A stretch of DNA of 45,550 nt from an uncultured Fusobacterium sp. (GCF_905200055.1 NZ_CAJKIS010000018.1:1-45550); one strand, 5' to 3'; numbered from the stretch's first letter, positions 32,189 to 42,101 are shown. Notes: generated by a model from the sequence alone, not told the origin. Translations and numbers: made by a program.

Positions 32189-32658
32189 TTAGTGGTATTG
32201 TAGCAGGAATAGCAAAAGCTCTTTATTTAGAGTTCCAAGATAGTGTAACTATTTATGATGAGAGTATTGAACAGGACTTTAAAGAGCCCTGTTTTTTAAT
32301 CTCTACAATTAAAGCTGCTGAAAGTAAAGTTTTAAATAGAAGATATAAATTTAGTCAATCTTTTGTTATACAATACTTTCCTAAGAGTAAAAGAAATGTT
32401 AATGAAGAAATGTATAGAGTTGCAGATAGAATGGTAGGAGCTTTAGAGTATATTGAACAGCTTGGAACAGAAGAGAAGACAACTTTAAGAGGAAAAGATA
32501 GAAATTATAAAATAGTAGATGGAGTTTTAAACTTTTTTGTTGATTATAATTTCTTTGCTTATGTAGTAGTGGAAGAACCTCCATTTATGGAAGTTATAAA
32601 AATAAGTAGAAGAGGAGAAGAAGATGGAAAAGAGCCAAGAGATGAAGAAGTATACTAG
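32185..32658 (+). CDS. Tail terminator protein (DUF6838-like)
   Basis: A 157-residue protein in the tail terminator position. The N-terminal half is typical (IAKALYLEFQDSVTIYDESIEQDFKEPCFLI), followed by a strand-rich FVIQYFPKSKRNVNEEMYRVADRM segment. It caps the tail end that joins the head. Start overlaps the previous stop (ATGA type). Confidence 0.78.
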   Translation: MISGIVAGIAKALYLEFQDSVTIYDESIEQDFKEPCFLISTIKAAESKVLNRRYKFSQSFVIQYFPKSKRNVNEEMYRVADRMVGALEYIEQLGTEEKTTLRGKDRNYKIVDGVLNFFVDYNFFAYVVVEEPPFMEVIKISRRGEEDGKEPRDEEVY

Positions 32659-32794
32659 AACTTCTTTGCTTATGAGTAAAAAATATTCAAAGCATAAAGA
32701 TCTTTTAAAAGTTTTATTAGATGAAAATATAAAATACACTTTTGAAGAAACTGATAAAATAATTGATAATTATTTAAAAAAAGAGGTGAAATAA
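32624..32794 (+). CDS. Small phage protein before the sheath gene, 56 residues
   Basis: Starts inside the tail terminator gene (35-bp overlap) with AGAGGAG upstream and stops directly at the sheath ATG. Basic, helical (KYSKHKDLLKVLLDEN). Small genes occur at this position in Xkd-type tails, but I cannot name it. Confidence 0.6.
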   Translation: MEKSQEMKKYTRTSLLMSKKYSKHKDLLKVLLDENIKYTFEETDKIIDNYLKKEVK

Positions 32795-34108
32795 ATGGCA
32801 TATGGTGGAGGAACTTGGTTAACTCAAAATAAAGTATTACCTGGAACATATGTTAACTTTGTTAGTGCAGCAGCTGCATATGTGAATATTGCAGATAGAG
32901 GATATGCTTGTATGGGGTTTGAACTTGATTGGGGACCAGTTGGAGATATATTCACAGTAGAAAACTCTGATTTTCAAACTAATTCAATGAAAATATTTGG
33001 TTATGATTACACAAATAAGAAATTGGATGCCTTAAGAGACATATTTCAAAATGCTAAAACAGTTTATTGCTATAGACTAAATGGTAATGGAGCTGTTAAA
33101 GCATCTAATGATTTAGCAGAAGCTAAATATCCAGGAACTAGAGGAAATGATATAAGAATAGTTATAGATAATAATCCAGATGGAGAGTCTAAATTTGATG
33201 TTTCTACATATCTTGATAATAATTTAATGGATATACAAACTGTAAAACTTATAACAGAACTAAAAGAAAATGATTATGTCCACTGGAAAAAAAGTGGAAC
33301 TTTAGAAGTTACTCCTGGAAAACCTTTAGCAAATGGTACTAATGGTAATAAAGTAGATGGGTTGGCTCATCAAACATTCTTAGAGAAATCTGAAAAATAT
33401 AGATTTAACTCTATAGGTGCAGCTGTTGAAGATGAAACTACTAAAAAGCTCTATATAGAGCATACTAAGAGAATGAGAGATGAGGTTGGTATTAAATATC
33501 AATGTGTACTTTTTGATATAGCTGCTGACTATGAAGGGGTTATAAATGTAGCAAATGAATGTATAGGAGAAGAAGTTAATAAAGCTTCAGCTGTTTATTG
33601 GGTAGTAGGAGCAAATGCTGGTTGTGCTATTAATAAATCTTTAACTAATAAAAAATATGATGGTAGCTTTAATATAAAAGCTGATTATACACAAACAGAA
33701 TTAACTAAAGGAATGGAAGCTGGTAAGTTTATGTTCCATCAAGTTGATGATGAAATAGTTGTATTATCTGATATTAATAGCTTTACATCTTGGGATATTT
33801 ATAAAAATGAAGATTTCTATAGAAACCAAGTAGTAAGAATAGTAGATCAAATTGCTATGGATATAGCAGCATTATTCAATAAAAGATACTTAGGAAAAAC
33901 AAGAAACAGTAACTCTGGAAGAGTAGCTTTATGGACAGATATAACAGCTCATCATCAAGAGTTAGAAAGAATAGAAGCTATAGAAGATTTTAATCCTAAG
34001 GAAGTTACAGTAAGAGAGGGAGCAGATAAGGTATCTGTATTAGTAGAAGATTTTGTAAAACCTGTAGCAGTTATGGAAAAGCTATATATGGTTGTAGAAG
34101 TAAGATAA
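32795..34108 (+). CDS. Contractile tail sheath protein (XkdK-like)
   Basis: A 437-residue sheath subunit. The start (MAYGGGTWLTQNKVLPGTYVNFVS) is the standard sheath N-terminus, and the conserved C-terminal domain holds the VVRIVDQIAMDIAALFNKRYLGK segment. It forms the outer contracting layer of the tail, so the phage is a myovirus type. AAGAGGTG before the ATG. Followed by the tube gene after 13 bp. Confidence 0.93.
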   Translation: MAYGGGTWLTQNKVLPGTYVNFVSAAAAYVNIADRGYACMGFELDWGPVGDIFTVENSDFQTNSMKIFGYDYTNKKLDALRDIFQNAKTVYCYRLNGNGAVKASNDLAEAKYPGTRGNDIRIVIDNNPDGESKFDVSTYLDNNLMDIQTVKLITELKENDYVHWKKSGTLEVTPGKPLANGTNGNKVDGLAHQTFLEKSEKYRFNSIGAAVEDETTKKLYIEHTKRMRDEVGIKYQCVLFDIAADYEGVINVANECIGEEVNKASAVYWVVGANAGCAINKSLTNKKYDGSFNIKADYTQTELTKGMEAGKFMFHQVDDEIVVLSDINSFTSWDIYKNEDFYRNQVVRIVDQIAMDIAALFNKRYLGKTRNSNSGRVALWTDITAHHQELERIEAIEDFNPKEVTVREGADKVSVLVEDFVKPVAVMEKLYMVVEVR

Positions 34109-34121
34109 GGAGGAGTGCTAG

Positions 34122-34598
34122 ATGAGAAGAGTAACAATGCATGGAAAAGATGCTGTTAGTGGTTCTGAGGCAGAATGTTATGTAACTATAGATGGTCAAA
34201 GATATAACTTTATGCAAGCTATAACATTTGAAGCTACCTTTGAAAAAAATAAAGTAGAAGTTCCAATTTTAGGTAAAACTGGAAAAGGAAATAAATCTAC
34301 AGGATGGAAAGGTTCAGGATCTATGACTTGCCATTTTAATCAGTCTGTTATGAGACAATTATTAGAAAAATATAAAAATGATGGTGTAGATACATATTTT
34401 ACAATGCAAGTAACTAATGAAGATCCTACATCAGCTGTAGGGAGACAAACAGTAGTATTTAAAGATTGTAATGTTGATGGTGGAATTCTTGCTAAATTTG
34501 ATGCAGATGCAGATTATTTAGATGAAGATTTTGATTTTACTTTTGATGATTTTGAATTACAAGAATCATTTAAACCTTTAGATGGATTTATGGCTTAG
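34122..34598 (+). CDS. Tail tube protein (XkdM-like)
   Basis: A 158-residue tube protein. Pattern of DUF2001: HGKDAVSGSEAECYVTIDGQRYNFMQA, EVPILGKTGKGNKSTGWKGSGSMT and a late DFTFDDFELQE. It builds the inner tube inside the sheath. AAGGAGG before the ATG. Confidence 0.92.
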   Translation: MRRVTMHGKDAVSGSEAECYVTIDGQRYNFMQAITFEATFEKNKVEVPILGKTGKGNKSTGWKGSGSMTCHFNQSVMRQLLEKYKNDGVDTYFTMQVTNEDPTSAVGRQTVVFKDCNVDGGILAKFDADADYLDEDFDFTFDDFELQESFKPLDGFMA

Positions 34599-34608
34599 GA
34601 GGAAATAG

Positions 34609-35016
34609 ATGAGTTTAAAAGCTTTTTTAAAAGGAAATACAAAGAATATAGGAACTGTTGAATATGCTGTATCTGATAGATTTGTTAATGAAGAGACAGG
34701 AGAGTTAGAAAAATTTAAAATAAGAGCTATCAATGCTAAATTAGATTCTCAACTAAGAGCTAATTGTACAATATCTAAAGACGGTGTTGAAAAATTTGAT
34801 TCAAATAGATATTTAGCCTTATTGGTAACAACTTGTGTTACTTATCCAGATTTCAAAAATGCAGAACTTCAAGACAGTTATGGAGTTAAAGATGAAACTG
34901 AGTTAGTAAAACAAATGCTATCAAGTGGAGAGTTTACAAAGCTTATGAATAAAGTTCAAGAAGTTAATGGGTTTAGGGAAACTTATCAAGATAAGGTAGA
35001 AGAGGCAAAAAACTAA
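34609..35016 (+). CDS. Tail assembly chaperone, short form (XkdN-like, G)
   Basis: A 135-residue chaperone for tape measure folding, in the place of lambda G. It ends GCA AAA AAC TAA: the A AAA AAC heptamer (35007-35013), a classic -1 slippery site, directly before the stop. TAGGAGG precedes the ATG. Confidence 0.88.
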   Translation: MSLKAFLKGNTKNIGTVEYAVSDRFVNEETGELEKFKIRAINAKLDSQLRANCTISKDGVEKFDSNRYLALLVTTCVTYPDFKNAELQDSYGVKDETELVKQMLSSGEFTKLMNKVQEVNGFRETYQDKVEEAKN

Positions 35017-35192
35017 TAAATGCAGGTGATAGCGAGGCTAACATAGCTTACTATTGCCTGCACAAACTAAAAATACTACCTAGTACTTATTTAAATCTTG
35101 ATGAAAGAGAAAGAGCTTTTATTGATGCTTGTATCTTAGTAAAAATTGAAAATGATAAAAAAGTGAATAGGAAATTAAAAAGAAAAAAATAA
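34609..35192 (+). CDS. Tail assembly chaperone, -1 frameshift fusion (GT-like)
   Basis: Slipping back one base at 35007-35013 avoids the stop and adds 59 residues from the -1 frame (LINAGDSEANIAYYCLHKL ... ERERAFIDACILVKI...), ending at 35190-35192. The total is about 194 residues. The extension has no start codon or ribosome site of its own and fills the gap before the tape measure gene. This is the well-known G/GT arrangement of tailed phages: a few percent of fusion product is made and its T domain binds the tape measure. Confidence 0.88.
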
Positions 35193-35211
35193 GATGTCTG
35201 GAGGTGATATA

Positions 35212-37290
35212 GTGGCAGAGATAAATACAAGTATAAATTTAATGAATGGCATGACACAGCCTTTGATAAGTGTTATAAATACTGTAAATACAATGATTTC
35301 AACACTGAACAAAGTAAATAATACTAATATTAATATTGATACTTCAGCATTAAAAGCATCTCAAAACATTCTTAATAATGCATCTGCTGATCTTTTAAAA
35401 TATCAAGAACAGATAGAAAGTGAGATAAATAATAATACTGTTGCTCAAGAAAATTTTAATGTTTCTCTAAGAAATGCTTCTACTGCTTCAGATACTCTTT
35501 TTAAGAAAATAAAAAGAGTAGCAGCAGCATATTTAGGAATTCAAACAGTAAAAGCTGGGATTAATTTATCAGATACAATGACACAAAATACAGCAAGATT
35601 AAATTTAATGAATGACGGGAATCAATCAACAGAAGAGCTTCAAAAGATGATATATCAATCAGCACAGAGCTCAAGAGGGAATTTTTTAGATGTTTCTCAA
35701 GTAGTTTCTAAATTGGGAATATTAGCACCAAATGCTTTTAAAAGTAATCAAGAAGCAATCCTTTTTTCAGAACTGATGGCAAAATCTTTTAAAATAGGTG
35801 GAGCAAGTCAACAAGAACAATCAGCAGGAATGTATCAACTTACTCAAGCTTTAGCTAGTGGGCGATTACAAGGAGATGAATTTAGAAGTATTATGGAAAA
35901 TGCTCCTATTTTAGCTCAAGCAATTAGTAAGAGTTTGGGAGTATCTATTGGAACTTTAAGGGAAATGAGTTCAGAAGGAAAAATAACATCAGATGTTATT
36001 AAAAATGCAATGTTTTCAGCGTCACAAGAGATAAATAGTCAATTTGAGAGTATACCTATGACTTTTACAGATGTTATAACTAGAGTTAAGAATGCAGCTA
36101 TTCAAGGATTCCAACCTATCGCTAAACAGATAAATGGTATTGTTAATAGTGATAGAGTAAAACAATTTGTAAATATGTCTGTTGTTTTAATAGGAAAATT
36201 AACCTCTGTATTATCCAGTAGTATAGATTTGATAGCTGGAATAGGAGCTGCTATATATGACAATTGGAGCTTAATAGCCCCAGTTTTAGGTACTGTAGTA
36301 GCTGGAATAACTGCATATAATGTAGCTTTAGGAGTTATAGCAGTAAAAACTGCAATAGTAAAAGGAGCAACTCTTGCATATAATTTAGCATTAATAGCTC
36401 AAAGTGTTTTACATAGAGCAGCTAATCAGGCATTAATAGAGTCTACCGCTGCTCAATGGAAATTAAATGCTGCGGTTTTGAGTTTTCCTGGAACTTGGAT
36501 AGTGGCTGGAATTATGTTAGCAGTAGGAGCTCTTTATTTAGGAGTGGCAGCTTTTAATAAATTTACTGGAGCAACTATATCAGCTACTGGAATAATAACA
36601 GGAGCTATATATGGGATAGGGGCCCATATCTACAATATGATAGCTACATCAGTAAATATGTTTATAAGTTTTGCTGAATTTTTAGCCAATGTTTTTACTA
36701 ATCCAATTGTGGCAATAAAAAGATTATTTATCAACTTAGGACTTAGTATTTTAGGTGTTATCAAATCAGTTATGGGAATTGTTGATAAGATTATAGATAC
36801 AGGAATAAGTGATAAATTAAGTGAAATGGAAAGTAATTTACAAGTAAAATTAGAAGGAACAACAGCAGAGGGATATAAAGACTTTAAAACAGCTACAGGT
36901 GGTAAACTGGACTATATGCAACTTAAAGATACTGGAGAAGCAGTAACTAAAGGATATAAAACAGGAGAAAATTTAAGTAATTCTTTAAGTTTAACAAGTA
37001 ATTTAGGGTTAAATAGTGGAATGATGGACCAAACTAATAGTTATTTGAGTCAAATATCTGGAAATACTGCTAAAACTAACACTTCTTTAGATTTAACCAA
37101 GGAAGAGTTAAAGTATATGAGAGATTTAGCAGAGCAAGAAGTTATCAATAGATATACTACTGCATCTATGAAGGTTGAAGTAAGTAATAATAACAATATA
37201 TCTAATAGTTTAGATATAGATGAGGTAGCTGGAATGCTTACTAATAAACTTGTAGAATCAGCAGCAACAGTAGCAGAAGGAAATTATTAA
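35212..37290 (+). CDS. Tape measure protein
   Basis: A 692-residue tape measure that sets tail length. Residues about 100-310 carry the tape-measure N domain (MIYQSAQSSRGNFLDVSQVV, SKSFKIGG-like segment, ASGRLQGDEFRSIMENAPILAQAI). Hydrophobic helices at about 330-480 are usual for tape measures. The start is GTG at 35212, with GGAGGTGA 4-7 bp upstream; the ATG at 35194 overlaps the chaperone extension and lacks a ribosome site. Confidence 0.9.
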   Translation: MAEINTSINLMNGMTQPLISVINTVNTMISTLNKVNNTNINIDTSALKASQNILNNASADLLKYQEQIESEINNNTVAQENFNVSLRNASTASDTLFKKIKRVAAAYLGIQTVKAGINLSDTMTQNTARLNLMNDGNQSTEELQKMIYQSAQSSRGNFLDVSQVVSKLGILAPNAFKSNQEAILFSELMAKSFKIGGASQQEQSAGMYQLTQALASGRLQGDEFRSIMENAPILAQAISKSLGVSIGTLREMSSEGKITSDVIKNAMFSASQEINSQFESIPMTFTDVITRVKNAAIQGFQPIAKQINGIVNSDRVKQFVNMSVVLIGKLTSVLSSSIDLIAGIGAAIYDNWSLIAPVLGTVVAGITAYNVALGVIAVKTAIVKGATLAYNLALIAQSVLHRAANQALIESTAAQWKLNAAVLSFPGTWIVAGIMLAVGALYLGVAAFNKFTGATISATGIITGAIYGIGAHIYNMIATSVNMFISFAEFLANVFTNPIVAIKRLFINLGLSILGVIKSVMGIVDKIIDTGISDKLSEMESNLQVKLEGTTAEGYKDFKTATGGKLDYMQLKDTGEAVTKGYKTGENLSNSLSLTSNLGLNSGMMDQTNSYLSQISGNTAKTNTSLDLTKEELKYMRDLAEQEVINRYTTASMKVEVSNNNNISNSLDIDEVAGMLTNKLVESAATVAEGNY

Positions 37291-37305
37291 AGGTAGGTGA
37301 TATTT

Positions 37306-37962
37306 GTGTATTCTTTTTATTTAGGTGGAATTTTATTTCCTATAGCTCCTGCAAAAGTAGATATTAAAACTAAGAATCAGAATAAAACCTTAACTTTGAT
37401 AAATGAAGGAGAAATAAATCTTTTAAAAGATGCAGGCTTAAAAGAAATAACTTTTACTGTAATGATTCCTGGAAGAAAATATCCTTTTGCTAAATATTTA
37501 GGAGGATTTCTCCCTATTCAATTTTATATATCAATGCTTGAAAGTATGAAAAAATTAAAAAGACCAGTTCAATTTATAGTACTTAGAAACAATAGAACAT
37601 TAGCAAGTATCTATAATACTAATTTAACTGTATCTTTAGAAGATTTTCATATTATAGAAGATGCTGAAAGCTTAGGAGAAGATATTAATATTTCAATATC
37701 TTTAAAAGAATATCAAAATCAAACAGGAAAGTTACTAAAAAAATTAGTTACAGTAGCAGGAGTTACTAAATTTGCATTATCTAAAGTTAGAAGTTCAAAT
37801 AGGAATGTTCCTAAAACCTATACAATTAAAAAAGATGATACTCTTCTATTAATCGCTAAAAAACAACTTGGTGATGAAAATAAATGGGAACATCTAAGGA
37901 AAATCAATAATCTTCCAAATGCTGTTGATTTAGAGATAGGGAGAGTGATTAGACTTGAATAA
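37306..37962 (+). CDS. LysM-containing baseplate/tail protein (XkdP-like)
   Basis: A 218-residue protein. The N-terminal half is a beta-rich tail domain (LINEGEINLLKDAGLKEITF). The C-terminus is a LysM domain (YTIKKDDTLLLIAKKQLGD, then NLPNAVDLEIGRVI, about 170-218), which binds glycan. GTG at 37306 has GGTAGGTGA 6 bp upstream; the GTG at 37297 lies inside that site. Confidence 0.85.
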   Translation: MYSFYLGGILFPIAPAKVDIKTKNQNKTLTLINEGEINLLKDAGLKEITFTVMIPGRKYPFAKYLGGFLPIQFYISMLESMKKLKRPVQFIVLRNNRTLASIYNTNLTVSLEDFHIIEDAESLGEDINISISLKEYQNQTGKLLKKLVTVAGVTKFALSKVRSSNRNVPKTYTIKKDDTLLLIAKKQLGDENKWEHLRKINNLPNAVDLEIGRVIRLE

Positions 37963-38941
37963 TGCAAATATAAAAATAATTATATCAAAGCAAGATTTAA
38001 ATGGAAAAAAAGGAGTTGTTCTTCTTCCTAAGGTTCTTGAAGGAGTGCAATGGACAACAGAGAGATATGGAACAGCTGGCAAATTGGATTTTTCTATTTT
38101 AAATGAAGGTGTTATTTATCCAGAGGAAGGAGATAAAGTGGAGTTCTATTATAATGGGACTCCTATTTTTTATGGTTTTATTTTTACAATTCGTAGAGAT
38201 AAAAGTGATGTAATTAAACTTACTGCCTATGATCAGCTTAGATATTTAAAAAATAAGGGTATACATCAGTATTTAAATAAAAGAGCAGATGAGGTAATAA
38301 GAATGCTAGCTGAAGATTATAGATTAAGAGTAGGAGAGTTAGATAATACACAATTAGTAATTCCTAGAAGGATAGAAGTTAATAAAACTTTACTAGATAT
38401 TATCAATACTGCACTTTCTATAACTTTACAAAATCATAAAAAAATATATGTTCTTTATGATGATTTTGGAAAAATAACATTAAAAGATATAGAAACTTTA
38501 AAGCTTGAAATATTGCTTGATGAAAATAGTAGTGAAGATTTTTCTTATGTTTCTTCTATAGATAAAAAAACCTATAACAAGATTGTTGTATATAGAGAAG
38601 ATGAGAAAGCAGGTTCAAGGGAACTGTATGTTACTCAAAGTACAGAAAATCAAAATAAATGGGGAGTATTACAATTAGTTGAGTCTTTTGATGAAACTGA
38701 AAATCCTAAAATAAAAGCTGAAGCTTTAATAGCTTTATACAATAAAAAAACTAGATCATTTTCATTAAAAAATGTTTTAGGAAATGTAAAGTGCAGAGCT
38801 GGATTTTCTCTTTATGTTAAATTGAATTTGGGAGATATAGAAATAGATAATACTATGATAATAAATAGAGTAACTCATATTTTTAACTTCCAAGAGCATT
38901 TAATGAACTTAGATTTAATAGGAGGGGTAATAAATGTATAG
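37955..38941 (+). CDS. Baseplate hub protein (XkdQ/late control D-like)
   Basis: A 328-residue hub protein, the hydrolase-bearing or hub core of contractile tails. Segments such as GDKVEFYYNGTPIFYGFIF and ADEVIRMLAEDYRL fit the gpD/XkdQ fold. TTG start (37955) inside the end of the previous gene with GGGAGAGTGA upstream; no better start nearby. Confidence 0.85.
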   Translation: MNNANIKIIISKQDLNGKKGVVLLPKVLEGVQWTTERYGTAGKLDFSILNEGVIYPEEGDKVEFYYNGTPIFYGFIFTIRRDKSDVIKLTAYDQLRYLKNKGIHQYLNKRADEVIRMLAEDYRLRVGELDNTQLVIPRRIEVNKTLLDIINTALSITLQNHKKIYVLYDDFGKITLKDIETLKLEILLDENSSEDFSYVSSIDKKTYNKIVVYREDEKAGSRELYVTQSTENQNKWGVLQLVESFDETENPKIKAEALIALYNKKTRSFSLKNVLGNVKCRAGFSLYVKLNLGDIEIDNTMIINRVTHIFNFQEHLMNLDLIGGVINV

Positions 38942-39371
38942 CGACTTAATTAGATTAATTAAAAAGATCTCATTAGAAGCTGTTGCAAATGGTGAACCTA
39001 TGGAAGTGATAATAGGAACTGTTACAGGCATTAATCCTTTGAAAATAAAAGGCGATAATGCAATAGACTACTTAGAAGATGATCTCATTTTAACTCATCT
39101 AGTTAGGGATTATTCAGTAGATATAACAGTACAACATAGCACAGATAGTATTTTTGGTGGATGGGATACTAATCACGGGCATCCTAATGTTAGTCAAGCT
39201 CCTATTCCTATTGATCATGAGCACGAATACAAAGGAAGAAAGAAAATAATTATACATCACAAGCTAGTTGAAGGTGAAAAAGTTATTTTATTAAAATTAA
39301 CAGGAGGGCAAAGATTTGTTGTTTTAGATAGAATTGAAGATCCTGCTGATGTTAAAGGGGAGTGGATATAA
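38934..39371 (+). CDS. Baseplate protein (DUF2577, XkdR-like)
   Basis: A 145-residue protein with DUF2577 features: start MYSDLIRLIKKISLEAVANGEP, IIGTVTGINPLKIK, and a late LTGGQRFVVLDRI. It lies between hub and wedge genes as in PBSX. GGAGGGG precedes the ATG. Histidine-rich centre (HGHP, DHEHEY). Confidence 0.88.
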   Translation: MYSDLIRLIKKISLEAVANGEPMEVIIGTVTGINPLKIKGDNAIDYLEDDLILTHLVRDYSVDITVQHSTDSIFGGWDTNHGHPNVSQAPIPIDHEHEYKGRKKIIIHHKLVEGEKVILLKLTGGQRFVVLDRIEDPADVKGEWI

Positions 39372-39784
39372 TGCTACCTGACAGAGATAATGATATTAGT
39401 ACAGAGTATGAATTTGTAGAAAGCTCTACTAAAACTTATGCTATGCAACTTGATGGAGATAGAATAAGAGGGAAAATAGATGACAGAAAGGCTATGGAAC
39501 AGACTATATATAAAATTTTATTAACAGAGCGATATCAATATCTTATATATAGCTGGAACTATGGAATTGAGTTAAAAGATCTGTTTGGAAAGCCTATACC
39601 ATATTGTTGTGTAGAACTTGAAAGAAGGATAAAAGAAGCTCTTCTACAGGATACTAGAATAACTAATGTTTATAATTTTGAATTTGAAAATCCAAAATTT
39701 GAAACTGTTTTAGTAAAATTTACTGCTGACACAATTTTTGGAGAAATAGATATAACTAAGGAGGTGAAATTAAATAATGTTTGA
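39371..39784 (+). CDS. Baseplate wedge protein (DUF2634, XkdS/gp25-like)
   Basis: A 137-residue protein with the gp25-type pattern (QTIYKILLTERYQYLIYSWNYGIELKDLFGKP cut to its key part here, and later VKFTADTIFGEID). It forms the wedge that starts sheath assembly. ATG at 39371 overlaps the previous stop and has GGGGAG 9 bp upstream; the GTG at 39362 is too close to that site. Confidence 0.88.
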   Translation: MLPDRDNDISTEYEFVESSTKTYAMQLDGDRIRGKIDDRKAMEQTIYKILLTERYQYLIYSWNYGIELKDLFGKPIPYCCVELERRIKEALLQDTRITNVYNFEFENPKFETVLVKFTADTIFGEIDITKEVKLNNV

Positions 39785-40853
39785 GGAAAAAACTTTTGAA
39801 AATTTAATGGATGAGAAATTAAAAAATGTACCTTCTGATGTAGATAAAAGAGAAGGAGCTATAGTATGGGATAGTTTAGCTCCAAATGCCTTAGAATCAG
39901 CTATGATGTATCAAGAATTAAATGCTTACTATAAAGAAACCTTTGGAAGTACTGCTAGTAGAATTTATTTGATAGAAAGATGTAGAGAAAGAGGAATTTC
40001 TCCAAAACCTGCAAGTGCTGGAATTTATAAAGGACAATTTGATATTGAAATACCTATAGGTCATAGATTTAGCTTAGATCTCTATAACTATAAAGTTATA
40101 AAATTCATACAAAAAGATAGTGTGTATGAGTATGAATTAGAATGTGAAACTTTAGGGAGTGCTCCTAACTCTAACTTTGGTCAACTTATACCTATTGAAT
40201 ATCTACCTGGGTTAAAAGTAGCTAAATTAATGGAGACATTAATTCCTGGAGAAGAGGAAGAAGAGACAGAAAGTTTAAGACAGAGATATCTTAATTCTTT
40301 TGATAGCCAAGCCTTTGGGGGTAATATAAAGGACTATGAAGAAAAAACTCTTTCTATATCTGGGGTTGGGGCTGTTAAAGTTACTCCTGTATGGAATGGT
40401 GGTGGGACAGTAAAACTTACCATTTTAAATTCTGAATTTGATGTGGCTAGTTCATCTTTAATTGATAAAGTTCAACAAACTATAGATCCAACAAAAAATT
40501 ATACTGGAAAAGGAATTGCTCCTATAGGACATATAGTAACAGTTGAAACAGCATCAAAGGAAACTATTTATATTGCTACAGAACTTACTCTTAGTGGAAT
40601 AGGAATAGAAAATATAAAAAATGATATTGATAATAGTTTAAAACAATATCTTTTAGAATTAAGAAAGCAATGGGCAAAATCTAATAATATAGTAATTAGA
40701 ATATCTCAAATTGAAAGTAGAATTTTAGCAGTTAATCCCAATATTATAGATATAAAGGTAACTAAAATAAATGGTTATGAAAAGAACTTAGAGATAGCAT
40801 CTAATGAAATACCTGTTTGGGGTGATGGACATTATGTTGATGGAGAAGCCTAA
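39777..40853 (+). CDS. Baseplate J-like protein (XkdT)
   Basis: A 358-residue wedge protein with the gpJ signature: ESLRQRYLNSFDSQAFGGNIKDYE (start of the conserved core), SGVGAVKVTPVWNGGGTVKL, and a regular strand-rich C-terminus. AAGGAGGTG precedes the ATG. Its 3' end overlaps the next gene start. Confidence 0.92.
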   Translation: MFEEKTFENLMDEKLKNVPSDVDKREGAIVWDSLAPNALESAMMYQELNAYYKETFGSTASRIYLIERCRERGISPKPASAGIYKGQFDIEIPIGHRFSLDLYNYKVIKFIQKDSVYEYELECETLGSAPNSNFGQLIPIEYLPGLKVAKLMETLIPGEEEEETESLRQRYLNSFDSQAFGGNIKDYEEKTLSISGVGAVKVTPVWNGGGTVKLTILNSEFDVASSSLIDKVQQTIDPTKNYTGKGIAPIGHIVTVETASKETIYIATELTLSGIGIENIKNDIDNSLKQYLLELRKQWAKSNNIVIRISQIESRILAVNPNIIDIKVTKINGYEKNLEIASNEIPVWGDGHYVDGEA

Positions 40854-41466
40854 AAAGGTAGATTTAATCTCTTATTTACCTTTATTTATTCAAAACTATA
40901 GAGAAATAGAAGAGATTATGAAAAGTGAAAATATTATTTTGCAAGATGAATGGCAACACTTAAAACAAGCTTTTAAAAATAATTTTATTTTTCATACAGA
41001 TATTTATGGAATTTCATTATTTGAAAAGATGATGAAAATATATCCTAAAGCTAAAGATACATTAAAAGATAGACAGATTAAAGTATATACTAAATGGAAT
41101 GCCACAATTCCATATACATGGAAATGGCTGGTAGGATACTTAGATGCCTATTTTTTAGATACGTCAATCAAAGCAACTCCAGTACTTTTTAATAATGAAT
41201 ATAGATTAGATGTGAGATTAACAGCAGAAACATATTTTTCTAATAGAGAATATGAGCTTTATTATGAACTTAGAAAATTGATTCCAGCAAATCTTATTTT
41301 AAACTTAATAAATGTATTAAAAAAAATAGAAGGTAAATACTATTTTAGAAATGCTTTGATATATAGAATGAAGAAAAAAATAAGAGCTGACCCAATTAAT
41401 ACAGTGCCTACTGGTAAATACTGGATAGGTTCTGGAATTATATATAAACTAAAGAAAGGGGTGTAA
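40834..41466 (+). CDS. Baseplate/tail protein (DUF2313, XkdU-like)
   Basis: A 210-residue protein. LISYLPLFIQNYREIEEIMKSEN is the DUF2313 start, followed by DRQIKVYTKWNATIPYTWKWLVGYLD. ATG at 40834 has GGGGTGA 8 bp upstream inside the J-like gene; earlier in-frame ATGs at 40804 and 40825 have no site or overlap it. It ends the baseplate set. Confidence 0.85.
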   Translation: MLMEKPKKVDLISYLPLFIQNYREIEEIMKSENIILQDEWQHLKQAFKNNFIFHTDIYGISLFEKMMKIYPKAKDTLKDRQIKVYTKWNATIPYTWKWLVGYLDAYFLDTSIKATPVLFNNEYRLDVRLTAETYFSNREYELYYELRKLIPANLILNLINVLKKIEGKYYFRNALIYRMKKKIRADPINTVPTGKYWIGSGIIYKLKKGV

Positions 41467-41468
41467 AA

Positions 41469-42101
41469 ATGGCTTATAGAGGTTTAACAAAAGTAGGAGC
41501 AAACTATTTAGCTACTAGAATTGCAAATAATTTACCTGTTGAATTTGTAAAAGTAGTTATAGGGAGTGGAATTGTTCCTCAAGATAAAGATCCAGCAGAT
41601 ACTAATGATTTGTTTTCACCTAAACAAGAGGCTAAAATTCTAGCTAAATCACAGGTTGAAAATGCTGTAGATATAACTATTCAAGTTACTAATGAAAAAG
41701 TAGAAGATGGGTACTATTTAAAAGAGATAGGGGTATTTGTTAATGATAATGGAGAAAATAAGCTTTATTGGTATTGTAATGAAGATAATGCTCAGTATAT
41801 TCCTAGAAAAACAGATGTCCCTATAAACTTTGAAATAGATATAAAGATGGAAGTTACTAATATAGACAGTCCTATTATAAACTGGGACGGAACAGGAACA
41901 TGGATTACAAAAGAATACTTAGATAAAATTGTAAAGGATTTAGAAACTGAACTAAATAAAATAGCAACTCCAACAGAACTAGGAAGAATCAAAGTTGGAA
42001 ATAATTTAACTATTACAGAAGATGGAATATTAAATGGTTTAGTAGCTTCGCCAGAGAGTTTGCCACCTATTGTTGAGAAATATAAAGGGGCTGGTGCTTA
42101 A
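41469..42101 (+). CDS. Tail-collar fibre protein
   Basis: A 210-residue protein with the phage tail-collar fibre N-terminus (YRGLTKVGANYLATRIANNLPVE; VKVVIGSGIVP). LKEIGVFVNDNGENKLYWY follows. It fits the baseplate end of a fibre. Two bp after the previous gene. One-base overlap with the next. Confidence 0.85.
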   Translation: MAYRGLTKVGANYLATRIANNLPVEFVKVVIGSGIVPQDKDPADTNDLFSPKQEAKILAKSQVENAVDITIQVTNEKVEDGYYLKEIGVFVNDNGENKLYWYCNEDNAQYIPRKTDVPINFEIDIKMEVTNIDSPIINWDGTGTWITKEYLDKIVKDLETELNKIATPTELGRIKVGNNLTITEDGILNGLVASPESLPPIVEKYKGAGA

